This document shows positions 1-7,360 of a stretch of DNA of 24,328 bases, piece by piece. The notes beneath the pieces are model-generated. The model made no database searches, was not told where the DNA came from, and saw only the letters and a program-made list of their open reading frames with translations. The number at the start of each line of letters is the position of its first letter. Within the stretch, counting starts at the first letter, position 1. Both the position numbers and the translations under genes were made by a program. The stretch comes from JBAVEL01 sp049587715 (GTDB lineage: Bacteria; Bacteroidota; Ignavibacteria; UBA10030; UBA6906): contig JBAVEL010000049.1 of NCBI GenBank assembly GCA_049587715.1, positions 1 through 24,328 of the forward strand, given 5' to 3'.

Positions 1-85
1 GCCCGGGGACCGTGCATCCCCCCCTCGATGCGGACTGCCCGGGTCCGGAGACGGCGGGTCCTCATCGGGCTTTCATGGAGAAGCC

Positions 86-124
86 GGCCCCCGGGAGAAG
101 ACCCCCGAAAAGGGCCTGTTTCTT
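86..124 (+). terminator. Possible intrinsic terminator of an unseen upstream gene
   Basis: An imperfect hairpin can be drawn. GGCCC (86-90) pairs with GGGCC (112-116), and inside it CGGG (92-95) pairs with CCCG (104-107), with an AAAA bulge on the 3' side. A T-rich run TGTTTCTT follows. The position, directly upstream of a promoter, fits the end of a preceding transcription unit. The bulge and the interrupted T tract make this a weak call. The rest of 1-85 is GC-rich and shows no coding sequence I can recognise; it could be the tail or 3' flank of an upstream gene. Confidence 0.35.
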
Positions 125-138
125 GACATTCAGGGCCT
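111..138 (+). repeat. Direct repeat AGGGCCT flanking the -35 box
   Basis: AGGGCCT occurs at 111-117 and again at 132-138. The start-to-start distance is 21 bp, about two turns of B-DNA. One copy lies just upstream of the -35 box and the other in the -35/-10 spacer. This could be a paired operator for a regulator of gap-pgk. The first copy can equally be explained as the 3' arm of the possible terminator stem, so an operator role is only a suggestion. Confidence 0.35.
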
Positions 139-151
139 TTTGTGATAGATT
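123..151 (+). promoter_or_regulatory. Sigma70-type promoter for gap-pgk
   Basis: A perfect -35 box TTGACA (123-128) is followed after exactly 17 bp by TAGATT (146-151), a fair -10 box. Transcription would start near 158 and leave a leader of about 85 nt before gap. The local base composition drops in GC relative to the surroundings, as expected for a promoter. No other candidate of this quality was seen before the gap at 14417-14631, so much of 243-14416 could be one long transcript, with internal promoters not excluded. Confidence 0.7.
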
Positions 152-190
152 ATTGCTCCATTTGCGCGCGGTTGCGGGGTCCATTTCCAG

Positions 191-210
191 GGGCGCCCTT
201 CGGGGCGCCC
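191..210 (+). promoter_or_regulatory. UUCG-capped hairpin in the gap leader
   Basis: GGGCGCCC (191-198) and GGGCGCCC (203-210) form a perfect 8-bp GC stem closed by the C(UUCG)G tetraloop, one of the most stable RNA loops known. No T-run follows, so it is not a standard intrinsic terminator. It ends about 20 nt before the ribosome binding site AGGAG (231-235), leaving that site free. Likely roles are 5' mRNA stabilisation or protection from exonucleases; this is inference. Confidence 0.6.
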
Positions 211-242
211 GACCATACCTCTGAAAGGACAGGAGACAGCAC

Positions 243-1235
243 ATGGCTCTCAGACTGGCAATCAACGGCTTCGGACGCATCGGGCGGCTCGTGTTCCGGC
301 GCCTGACCGATGTGGGGGGTTTTTCGGTGGTTGCGATCAACGACGTGACGGATGCCGCGACGCTCGCCCACCTGCTGAAGTATGATTCCATACACGGGAA
401 GTTCCGCCGCGACGTCCGGGCCGGCGGGGACGGCATCATGGTGGACGGAACCTCCTACCGGGTCTTTGCCGAGAAGGACCCCTCCCGGCTTCCCTGGAAG
501 GACCTGGGGGTGGATGTGGTCATCGAGGGAACCGGGGTCTTCACCTCCCGGGAGAAGCTGGGCTTGCATCTCCAGGCGGGCGCACGGAAGGTGCTCCTGA
601 CCGCCCCGGCCAAGGATGAGGTGGATGCCACCGTGGTGCTGGGGGTCAACGATCACGTGCTCACGGGCAGAGAACAGATCATCTCCAATGCGTCCTGCAC
701 GACGAACTGCCTGGCACCCATGGTCAGCGTTCTTCACAAGAACTTCGGGGTGGACCACGGCTTCATGACGACCGTGCATTCCTACACAAACGATCAGCGC
801 GTGCTGGATCTTCCCCACAAGGACCTGCGCCGCGCCCGCGCGGCGGGCCTCTCCATTATTCCCACAACCACGGGGGCAGCCCGGGCGGTGGGAAAGGTGA
901 TCCCGGAGCTCAAAGGCCGGCTGGACGGCGGCTCGCTCCGCGTTCCGACTCCCGATGGCTCGATTACCGATCTTGTGGCGGTGCTCGGGAAGCCGGCCAC
1001 GAAGGAGGAGGTCAACGCGGCGATGCGGCAGGCGGCCGAGACAACCCTGAAGGGAATTCTGGAGTACACGGAGGATGAGATTGTCTCCGCCGACGTGATC
1101 GGCAATCCCCACTCCTGTGTGTTCGACTCCAAGCTGACAATGGCCCGGGGAAAGACGGTCAAGGTGTTCGGCTGGTACGACAATGAATGGGGATTCTCCT
1201 GCCGCGTGGTGGATCTTCTCGGGAAACTCGCATGA
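243..1235 (+). CDS. gap: Glyceraldehyde-3-phosphate dehydrogenase, NAD type
   Basis: This cytoplasmic glycolytic enzyme oxidises glyceraldehyde 3-phosphate to 1,3-bisphosphoglycerate. The 330-residue protein is full length. The Rossmann motif NGFGRIGR is at the N-terminus. The active-site block SNASCTTNC places the catalytic Cys at 152, with its His partner at 179 in TTVHSYT. The Asp in AINDV and the LPHKDLRRAR stretch are typical of the NAD-preferring glycolytic form rather than the NADP-dependent form. The start is supported by AGGAG at 231-235, seven bases upstream of ATG. It is the first gene after the promoter at 123-151. Its stop overlaps the pgk start (ATGA), so the two genes acting in sequence are translationally coupled. 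Confidence 0.97.
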   Translation: MALRLAINGFGRIGRLVFRRLTDVGGFSVVAINDVTDAATLAHLLKYDSIHGKFRRDVRAGGDGIMVDGTSYRVFAEKDPSRLPWKDLGVDVVIEGTGVFTSREKLGLHLQAGARKVLLTAPAKDEVDATVVLGVNDHVLTGREQIISNASCTTNCLAPMVSVLHKNFGVDHGFMTTVHSYTNDQRVLDLPHKDLRRARAAGLSIIPTTTGAARAVGKVIPELKGRLDGGSLRVPTPDGSITDLVAVLGKPATKEEVNAAMRQAAETTLKGILEYTEDEIVSADVIGNPHSCVFDSKLTMARGKTVKVFGWYDNEWGFSCRVVDLLGKLA

Positions 1236-2428
1236 ACACGCGGACCCTCGATGACGTCTCCGTGACGGGGAAGAAGGTCCTCGTCCGGGTGGATTTCAAC
1301 GTACCGATGACGCCCGACCTGAAGGTGGCGGACGGGAAACGCGTCGTGGAGTCCCTTCCCACGATCCGGAAGATACTCGCCGGCGGGGGTTCTGCGATCC
1401 TGATGAGTCACCTGGGCAGACCGAAGGGGGCGCCGAATCCGGAGTTCTCGCTGAAGCCCGTGGCGGACCACCTGGCAGGCCTCCTCGGACTGCCGGTTCA
1501 GTTCGCCCGGGACTGCGTGGGACAGAATGCCCGGCGGATGGCCGCGGCCCTGGCGCCCGGGGAAGTCCTGCTCCTCGAAAACCTTCGCTTCCACCCGGAG
1601 GAAGAGCTCAACGACGAGAAGTTCGCGCAGGAGCTCGCCGCGCTGGGGGACCTCTACGTGAATGATGCCTTCGGATCGGCCCATCGGGCGCATGCCTCCA
1701 CCGAGGCCGTCACGCGGTTTTTGCGTCCCGCCGTTGCGGGATACCTGATGCGGAAGGAGATCGACTACCTGGGACGCGCGGTGGCGAACCCGGCGCGCCC
1801 CTATCTGGCCATCCTGGGGGGGGCGAAGATCTCCGGGAAGATCGACGTGATCCAGAACCTCCTTCCCAGGGTGGATGTGCTGGTCATCGGAGGAGGGATG
1901 GCGTTCACCTTCTTCCAGGCCCAGGGACTGGAAATCGGAGATTCCCTGGTGGAGCAGGAGAAGCTGGGCCTCGCCCGGACCATCCTGGAGGGGGTGAAGG
2001 AGAAGCGTCTGCGGGTGATCCTGCCGGTGGACTGCGTCATCGCGGACCGCCTGGACAACGAGGCCCCGAGGAAGGTCGTGCCTGTGCAGAAGATCCCGCC
2101 GGGTTGGAGGGGACTCGACATCGGCCCCGAAACGGTGAAACTCATCAACATCGAGGTGCGCCGGGCACGGACGATCGTCTGGAACGGCCCCATGGGGGTG
2201 TTTGAGATGCCCAACTTCGCCAACGGAACCATGGAAGTGGCCCGTCTGCTGGCCGAGGCCACGCGGGCGGGAGCGACGACGATCGTAGGCGGGGGGGATT
2301 CTGCGGCGGCGATTGCCCGGGCAGGTTGCGAGGATGCCATTTCCCATGTCTCCACCGGCGGAGGGGCTTCCCTGGAGTTCCTGGAAGGGAAGGTTCTCCC
2401 CGGCGTTGCTGCGTTGGACACTTGCTGA
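1232..2428 (+). CDS. pgk: Phosphoglycerate kinase
   Basis: This cytoplasmic kinase transfers phosphate from 1,3-bisphosphoglycerate to ADP, the first ATP-forming step of glycolysis. It directly uses the product of the preceding gene. The start at 1232 overlaps the gap stop by four bases and gives a normal 398-residue protein; the longer frame from 1187 would add 15 unrelated residues. N-domain substrate motifs RVDFNVP, SHLGRPKG and ENLRFHPEEE are present, as is NDAFGSAHRAHAS. The C-terminal nucleotide domain has GGAKISGKI, VWNGPMGVFE, GGGDSAAA and HVSTGGGASLEFLEG. Nothing is missing. A 52-bp gap separates it from the rhomboid gene. Confidence 0.97.
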   Translation: MNTRTLDDVSVTGKKVLVRVDFNVPMTPDLKVADGKRVVESLPTIRKILAGGGSAILMSHLGRPKGAPNPEFSLKPVADHLAGLLGLPVQFARDCVGQNARRMAAALAPGEVLLLENLRFHPEEELNDEKFAQELAALGDLYVNDAFGSAHRAHASTEAVTRFLRPAVAGYLMRKEIDYLGRAVANPARPYLAILGGAKISGKIDVIQNLLPRVDVLVIGGGMAFTFFQAQGLEIGDSLVEQEKLGLARTILEGVKEKRLRVILPVDCVIADRLDNEAPRKVVPVQKIPPGWRGLDIGPETVKLINIEVRRARTIVWNGPMGVFEMPNFANGTMEVARLLAEATRAGATTIVGGGDSAAAIARAGCEDAISHVSTGGGASLEFLEGKVLPGVAALDTC

Positions 2429-2480
2429 CGGCCGGCCTGGGAGTCGGGGCGGTGAGCGAGCGAGCGCAGGGAGAACGAGA

Positions 2481-3395
2481 ATGATGTCGTCGGTCGGGAC
2501 GGGCGGCGGACTGCGGTACCACCGCCCGGGCTTGTTCGGTGGATTCCGGTTCTTTCCTCCCGTCATCAAGTGGCTCCTGCTGGGGAACGCCGCCCTCTGG
2601 CTCGCGACCGACCTCATCCTGCCTCTGGCGGCGCCCGGGGGGTCGGGTTCCCCGGGGGGAGCGAGGGAGCTGGTGTCCCTCTGTGCCCTCCACCCGCCGG
2701 GGAAGGGGTTCCTCCCCTGGCAGCTCCTCACCTACATGTTCCTCCACGCCGGACCCGGCCACCTTTTCTTCAACATGTTCGCCCTCTGGATGTTCGGGAT
2801 GGAGATGGAGAACCTCTGGGGCTCCAGACGGTTTCTCCTGTACTACCTCGGCTGCGGCGCAGGAGCGGGCGTTGCCCACATGTTCATTGCTCCCCTGGTG
2901 GATCAGGAAGGCGCCATGATGGGCGCTTCGGGGGCGGTGTTCGGAGTTCTGACCGCATTCGGGATGCTCTTCCCCGACCGGCCCATCTTTCTCTACTTCC
3001 TCCTCCCCATCCGTGCCAAGTTCTTCATCGCCGGTTACATTGCCCTGGAACTTCTGGTCGGCATTGCCGGAACAGGGGACGGGGTGGCGCATTTCGCCCA
3101 CCTGGGTGGAGCGGCGGTCGGATTCCTGCTCACCCCCGTTCTGGCAGGGCGAGTGTCGTTCCTGTCGGGAGGGAGAATGCGGGGAGGGAGCGGGGGTGGG
3201 ACCTTTCCCTTCCCCGGCCGCCCACGCGCGTGGGGAGGCGCGCCCCAGGGGACTCCGGGGGGCGGGAACCGCGGGGCGGACGTGACCCAGGAGGCGGTGG
3301 ATGCCATCCTGGACAAGATCAACAGTTCCGGCTATCAGAGCCTTACCGAAGAGGAATGGCGCATCCTCCGGCAGGCGGGCAATCGCCTCCCGTAA
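2481..3395 (+). CDS. Rhomboid family intramembrane serine protease
   Basis: A polytopic inner-membrane protease of the GlpG/rhomboid family, which cleaves transmembrane substrates within the bilayer. With the start at 2481 (AGGGAG upstream, ATGATG) it has 304 residues. The HxxxN motif is H94/N98 in GPGHLFFNMF, the catalytic Ser is S150 in MGASGAVFG, and the catalytic His is H207 in AHFAHLGGA, so the Ser-His dyad is intact. About six hydrophobic segments lie between residues 27 and 222. A Gly/Pro-rich linker (about 229-264) leads to a short conserved-looking cytoplasmic tail, VDAILDKINSSGYQSLTEEEW, as seen at the C-terminus of many FCB-group rhomboids (DUF6576-like). The substrate is unknown. 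The neighbours are metabolic and give no clue. Confidence 0.9.
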   Translation: MMSSVGTGGGLRYHRPGLFGGFRFFPPVIKWLLLGNAALWLATDLILPLAAPGGSGSPGGARELVSLCALHPPGKGFLPWQLLTYMFLHAGPGHLFFNMFALWMFGMEMENLWGSRRFLLYYLGCGAGAGVAHMFIAPLVDQEGAMMGASGAVFGVLTAFGMLFPDRPIFLYFLLPIRAKFFIAGYIALELLVGIAGTGDGVAHFAHLGGAAVGFLLTPVLAGRVSFLSGGRMRGGSGGGTFPFPGRPRAWGGAPQGTPGGGNRGADVTQEAVDAILDKINSSGYQSLTEEEWRILRQAGNRLP

Positions 3396-3407
3396 CGGAG
3401 TCCGGCC

Positions 3408-4529
3408 ATGCAGACACCTGTTCCGACCCCCTCCCCTTCCTCCCCCCCCGGCGGCCCCGCCATACGCGCCGGCCGGCGCAGGCCCTCCCGTTCGGTCATG
3501 GTGGGGGGAATCCGGATAGGAGGAGGGGCGCCCATCAGCGTCCAGACCATGACCAAGACGAAGACCTCGGATGTCCAGGCCACGCTGGCGCAGATCGAAC
3601 GGGCCGCCGAGGCGGGATGCGATATCGTGCGGGTTACCGTGAACGACAGGGAGGCCTCGGAGGCAATCGGCGCCATCGTCCGGCAATCCCCCCTTCCCGT
3701 GGTGGCGGACATCCATTTCAACCACGCCTTCGCGCTGAAGGCCGTGGAGGCCGGCGTGGCGAAGGTCCGTCTGAACCCGGGGAACATCGGCACGCGGGAC
3801 CGCATCCACGCGGTCCTCGAAGCGGCGAAGCAACGGGGCATCCCGATACGGATCGGGGTCAATTCGGGGTCGCTGGAGGAGGATATCCTGAACAGACACG
3901 GGTATCCCACGGCGGAGGCCCTGTATGAAAGCGCCATGCGGCACGTGGGCATCTGCGATGAGTACGGGTTCCGCGACGTGGTGGTGTCCGTGAAGTCCAC
4001 GGACGTGCGTCTCATGATCGAGGCGTACCGCCTCGTGGCGGAACGGACCGACCTTCCCCTGCACCTGGGCGTCACGGAGGCGGGGACGACGAGGGTGGGC
4101 ACGATCAAGTCGGCGGTGGGGATCGGCACGCTCCTGGCGGAGGGGATCGGAGACACCATCCGGGTTTCGCTGACGGACGACCCCTCGCGGGAGGTGGAGA
4201 TCGGGAAGGAGATCCTCCGCTCGCTGGGGCTGGCCACGCGCAACGTGGAGCTGATCGCCTGCCCCGCCTGCGGACGGCTGGAGGTGGATCTGTTTGCCAT
4301 CATGGCCGAGCTGGAAAAACGGCTCGAGGGAGTGAAGAAACCGGTCAAGGTGGCGGTCCTCGGGTGCGTAGTGAACGGGCCCGGGGAGGCGAGCGAGGCG
4401 GACATCGGCATCGCGGCGGGAAAAGGCGTCGGGATTCTGTACCGAAAGGGGGAGGTTGTGCGCCGTGTCCCCGAGTCGGGGATCGTGGACGCCATCGTGG
4501 AAGAGGTCTTGAACTTTCAGCCGGAGTGA
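3408..4529 (+). CDS. ispG: 4-hydroxy-3-methylbut-2-enyl diphosphate synthase
   Basis: A 4Fe-4S enzyme of the MEP isoprenoid pathway that reduces MEcPP to HMBPP in the cytoplasm. The 373-residue protein has the TIM-barrel start RIGGGAPISVQTMTKT and VRLNPGNIG. The three cluster ligands are C285 and C288 (CPACG) and C320 (LGCVVNGPGE). The 32-residue spacing between the last two matches the family. The ATG at 3408 is preceded by CGGAG and lies 12 bp after the rhomboid stop. It gives a Pro/Ser-rich N-terminal extension of about 20 residues before the usual family start. A later start at 3498 is possible but would cut into the conserved beginning. A single-domain bacterial form. Confidence 0.95.
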   Translation: MQTPVPTPSPSSPPGGPAIRAGRRRPSRSVMVGGIRIGGGAPISVQTMTKTKTSDVQATLAQIERAAEAGCDIVRVTVNDREASEAIGAIVRQSPLPVVADIHFNHAFALKAVEAGVAKVRLNPGNIGTRDRIHAVLEAAKQRGIPIRIGVNSGSLEEDILNRHGYPTAEALYESAMRHVGICDEYGFRDVVVSVKSTDVRLMIEAYRLVAERTDLPLHLGVTEAGTTRVGTIKSAVGIGTLLAEGIGDTIRVSLTDDPSREVEIGKEILRSLGLATRNVELIACPACGRLEVDLFAIMAELEKRLEGVKKPVKVAVLGCVVNGPGEASEADIGIAAGKGVGILYRKGEVVRRVPESGIVDAIVEEVLNFQPE

Positions 4530-4566
4530 AGGCTCCGGAGCAGCCGGCGATCAGGCGGGGCGGATT

Positions 4567-5364
4567 GTGCCACACTCCATCAACATCTTCTTCATCGGCG
4601 ACATCATCGGGCAGCCCGGCCTGGAGCTGGCTTCCTCCCTGATTCCCACCTACCGGAAGAAATTCGACGTGGATCTGCTGGTGGCGAACGGCGAGAACGT
4701 GACGGAGGGCAAGGGCATCGCGGAGGAACACGCCCGGGTGCTCTTCGAGGCCGGTGTCCACGTCATCACCACGGGCAACCATGTCTGGGACCGGTGGGAC
4801 AGCAGAAAGGTGCTCGGTGCCGACCGGAGGATCCTCCGCCCGCTCAACTATCCCCGGGAGAACGGGGGGAACGGCTACGTCACCGTGGACCTCGGGGAGA
4901 AGGGGAAGGCGGCCGTCCTGAACCTCCAGGGGAGGGTCTACATGCAGCCCATCGACGATCCCTTCCGGACCGCGGACTGGGCAATAGGGCGGATCCAGGA
5001 GGAGACGAAGGTGATCCTCGTGGACTTCCATGCGGACGCGTCGGCTGAGAAGATGGCCCTGGGCTGGTATCTGGACGGCAAGGCGACGGCCGTGCTGGGC
5101 ACGCATACCCACACACCCACCGCCGACGGGAGAATCCTCCCGCGAGGGACCGCCTATCTGAGCGACGTGGGCATGACGGGGCCCTTCGATTCCGTGCTGG
5201 GGATGCGGAAGGAACAGGCAATCAGGCGGATGATGATGCAGACTCCGCACAAGTACGAAGTGGCCTCCCATGATGTGCGTCTCTGCGCGGTATACGTGAA
5301 GGCGGACGCCGATTCCGGCAGGGCGCTGAGCATGGAGAGCGTGATCTTCCCCGCCTTCGGATAG
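4567..5364 (+). CDS. YmdB-like metallophosphoesterase (TIGR00282 family)
   Basis: A 265-residue cytoplasmic calcineurin-like phosphoesterase of the YmdB/DR1281 family. Characterised members hydrolyse 2',3'-cyclic nucleotides and affect RNA turnover and biofilm decisions. All the metal-binding blocks are visible: FFIGDIIG near the N-terminus, ANGENVTEGKG, TTGNHVWD, VDFHADASAEK and GTHTHTPTAD. The start is a GTG at 4567 with GGCGGGG upstream. In many bacteria this gene follows rny (RNase Y); here it lies between ispG and folD and no rny is visible. The natural substrate in this organism is not known. Confidence 0.9.
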   Translation: MPHSINIFFIGDIIGQPGLELASSLIPTYRKKFDVDLLVANGENVTEGKGIAEEHARVLFEAGVHVITTGNHVWDRWDSRKVLGADRRILRPLNYPRENGGNGYVTVDLGEKGKAAVLNLQGRVYMQPIDDPFRTADWAIGRIQEETKVILVDFHADASAEKMALGWYLDGKATAVLGTHTHTPTADGRILPRGTAYLSDVGMTGPFDSVLGMRKEQAIRRMMMQTPHKYEVASHDVRLCAVYVKADADSGRALSMESVIFPAFG

Positions 5365-5420
5365 GGAGCATGACGGGCGCGCCGGGCTCCGACGACGGCG
5401 CTCCCACGGGAGACGATGCC

Positions 5421-6308
5421 ATGAGTGCGGTGCTTCTGGACGGACGACGGGTGGCCGCCGGCATCCTGGCGGAGGTGGAACGGGAATCGCGCATGCTGCG
5501 CGCACGGGCCGGGACGGTGCCGGGCCTTGCCTTCTTCCTCGTGGGGGACGACCCCGCCTCTCTGGTCTATGTGGAGGCGAAGGAGAAGGCGTGCCGTGCG
5601 GCGGGTTTCCGGTCTCACACCGAACGGCTTCCGGGGACGGCTTCGGAAGCGGAGCTCCTCCGGAGGATTGCCGCCCTGAATGCGGATGGGGCCATCCACG
5701 GGATTCTGGTGCAGCTTCCCCTCCCCCCGGGTCTGGACGAAGGGCGGGTCCTGGAAGCAGTGGACTTCCGGAAGGATGTCGACGGTCTGCATCCGGTGAA
5801 TGTCGGCCGGCTGGTGCTGGGAAGGCCGTGTCTGCGTCCCTGCACGCCCGCAGGGGTTCAGGAGCTGCTTCTGCGGAGCGGTTATTCCCCCTCGGGAAAG
5901 CACGTCGTCGTGGTGGGACGCAGCAACCTTGTGGGCAAGCCCCTGGTGAACATCCTCCTCCAGAAGCGGGAGGGGGCCAACGCCGTGGTGACGATCGCGC
6001 ACACGGGGGCCGGAGACATCGGGCGACTGACCCGGATGGCGGATATCCTGATCGCCGCCGCCGGGTCGCCGGGCTGTATTACGGGGGAGATGGTGAAGCC
6101 GGGGTGCGTGGTCGTGGATGTCGGCATCAACCGGTTGCGGGATCCCGCCGCCGGCAGGTCGCGGTTGGTGGGGGATGTGGAGTTCGATTCCGTTGTGGAG
6201 GTGGCGGGCGCCCTCACTCCGGTCCCGGGGGGCGTGGGTCCCATGACCATCGCGATGCTGATGCGCAACACCCTGGACGCCGCCGCGGGCACCGTGTACC
6301 CCGCGTGA
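5421..6308 (+). CDS. folD: Bifunctional methylene-THF dehydrogenase/cyclohydrolase
   Basis: Interconverts 5,10-methylene-THF and 10-formyl-THF in one-carbon metabolism, in the cytoplasm. The ATG at 5421 was chosen because GGGAGA lies eight bases upstream and because it gives MSAVLLDGRRVA, the usual family start (295 residues). The frame is open from 5370, but that start has its purine run too close. Catalytic residues match E. coli FolD numbering: K54 in YVEAK, Q98 in VQLPLP and D121 in DVDGLHP. The NAD(P) domain carries VVVVGRSNLVGKP, DVGINR and TPVPGGVGPMT. The following 102-bp gap is the largest until 14417. Confidence 0.95.
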   Translation: MSAVLLDGRRVAAGILAEVERESRMLRARAGTVPGLAFFLVGDDPASLVYVEAKEKACRAAGFRSHTERLPGTASEAELLRRIAALNADGAIHGILVQLPLPPGLDEGRVLEAVDFRKDVDGLHPVNVGRLVLGRPCLRPCTPAGVQELLLRSGYSPSGKHVVVVGRSNLVGKPLVNILLQKREGANAVVTIAHTGAGDIGRLTRMADILIAAAGSPGCITGEMVKPGCVVVDVGINRLRDPAAGRSRLVGDVEFDSVVEVAGALTPVPGGVGPMTIAMLMRNTLDAAAGTVYPA

Positions 6309-6410
6309 TGGTGCACCCCGTCTTGCTTGTCGGGGGCGAAATCGGTAGTTTCCGGGGGCTTCCGGCGCCTTTCTCGTGCTGTTTTCCCATCAGGTTCACC
6401 CGAGGAGTGG

Positions 6411-7349
6411 ATGGCTCGCAGGTCTCTGGTTGCAGGGGTTGACGGGGGCGGAACGCGCACCGTCTGCCTGGTGGCCGACGCCGAGGGACACGTGCTCTCC
6501 CGGCAGGAGGGGGGAGCCGCCAATCCCAACGTGGTCGGATACGAGGCCGCCGCGTCCCACATCGGAGGGGTGGTGACCGATGCCTGTGCGGAGGTCCACG
6601 CCGCTCCGCACGACCTGCAGATCCTGTTCCTCGGGCTCGCCGGGGCGGGCCGGGACTCCGACCGGCGGCGGATCCGACAGGCGGTCAACGCGTTGCTGGT
6701 TCCGCCGCGTAAGCCCCCCCTGAACATCAGAGTCGAGACCGATGCCCGGATCGCCCTGGAGGGTGCGTTTGCAGGGGGGACCGGCGTGGTGATCATCGCC
6801 GGGACGGGTTCGGTGGTGCTCGGAAAATCCCCACGTGGGGAGATTGCGAGTGCAGGAGGGTGGGGCCGCATTTTCGGAGACGAGGGGGGCGGGTTTTACA
6901 TCGGCCGGGAAGCCCTGGCGGCGGTGGCGCTGGCCTATGACGGCAGAGGGGAGGCAGGAACGCTCCGGGACACCCTCGCCGGAAGGTTCGGCTGGACCAC
7001 CCGCGACCACATCATCGCCGCCGTGTACCAGGAGCACTTCGAGATTTCCTCCCTTGCCCCCCTGGTGATGGAGGCGGCGGCGAACAACGATCCGGTATGC
7101 CAGCGGCTCCTGCAGCGGGCCGCCGGTCTCCTGGTGGAGCAGGCGGGGGCGGTGGTCCGCACAATGGGGGTTCTGCGGAAGATCCCCCTGGCGCTGTCGG
7201 GAGGGCTGGTGGCTCCCGGCACCGTGTATGCGAACCTCCTTCACATGAAGATCCTCAGGACTCTCCCCCAGGTGGATGTGCGGCCTTCCCTCCATGAGCC
7301 TGCGCAGGGAGCCGTTCTCATGGCCCTGGACGCTCTGAAGGGCCTCTGA
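6411..7349 (+). CDS. BadF/BadG-type ATPase, likely N-acetylglucosamine kinase
   Basis: A 312-residue sugar-kinase-fold (ASKHA) protein. The phosphate-1 loop GVDGGGTRT begins at residue 9 with D11. The phosphate-2 region is GTGSVVLG, followed by GGWGRIFGDEGGGFYIGREAL, the block typical of the eukaryotic-type GlcNAc kinase branch of the BadF family. The C-terminal part has LSGGLVAPG. The ATG at 6411 has GAGGAG five bases upstream; the reading frame is open further upstream from a TTG but lacks a site there. It ends 11 bp before a GH3 hexosaminidase-like lipoprotein gene, which could supply GlcNAc from peptidoglycan. I infer a GlcNAc or related amino-sugar kinase; glucosamine or another hexose cannot be excluded. 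Confidence 0.8.
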   Translation: MARRSLVAGVDGGGTRTVCLVADAEGHVLSRQEGGAANPNVVGYEAAASHIGGVVTDACAEVHAAPHDLQILFLGLAGAGRDSDRRRIRQAVNALLVPPRKPPLNIRVETDARIALEGAFAGGTGVVIIAGTGSVVLGKSPRGEIASAGGWGRIFGDEGGGFYIGREALAAVALAYDGRGEAGTLRDTLAGRFGWTTRDHIIAAVYQEHFEISSLAPLVMEAAANNDPVCQRLLQRAAGLLVEQAGAVVRTMGVLRKIPLALSGGLVAPGTVYANLLHMKILRTLPQVDVRPSLHEPAQGAVLMALDALKGL

Positions 7350-7360
7350 GAGCCGCATCC

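Noticed and set aside
12..224. Short open frame upstream of gap
   Set aside because: It overlaps the promoter, the possible terminator and the leader hairpin, and its translation matches no family known to me.
2570..3928. A 452-codon plus-strand frame crossing the rhomboid/ispG junction
   Set aside because: It runs through two real genes in another frame and has no recognisable motif; not a fusion or frameshift.
794..4064. Long open frames on the minus strand (e.g. 794-2731 and 2145-4064)
   Set aside because: They lie opposite well-supported pgk, rhomboid and ispG genes, have Pro/Arg/Gly-rich low-complexity translations, and arise because stop codons are rare in GC-rich DNA.
6309..6410. Promoter candidate TTGCTT (6323-6328), 17 bp, TAGTTT (6346-6351) before the sugar kinase
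   Set aside because: The -10 box matches only three of six consensus positions; the 102-bp gap may hold a promoter but the sequence does not settle it.
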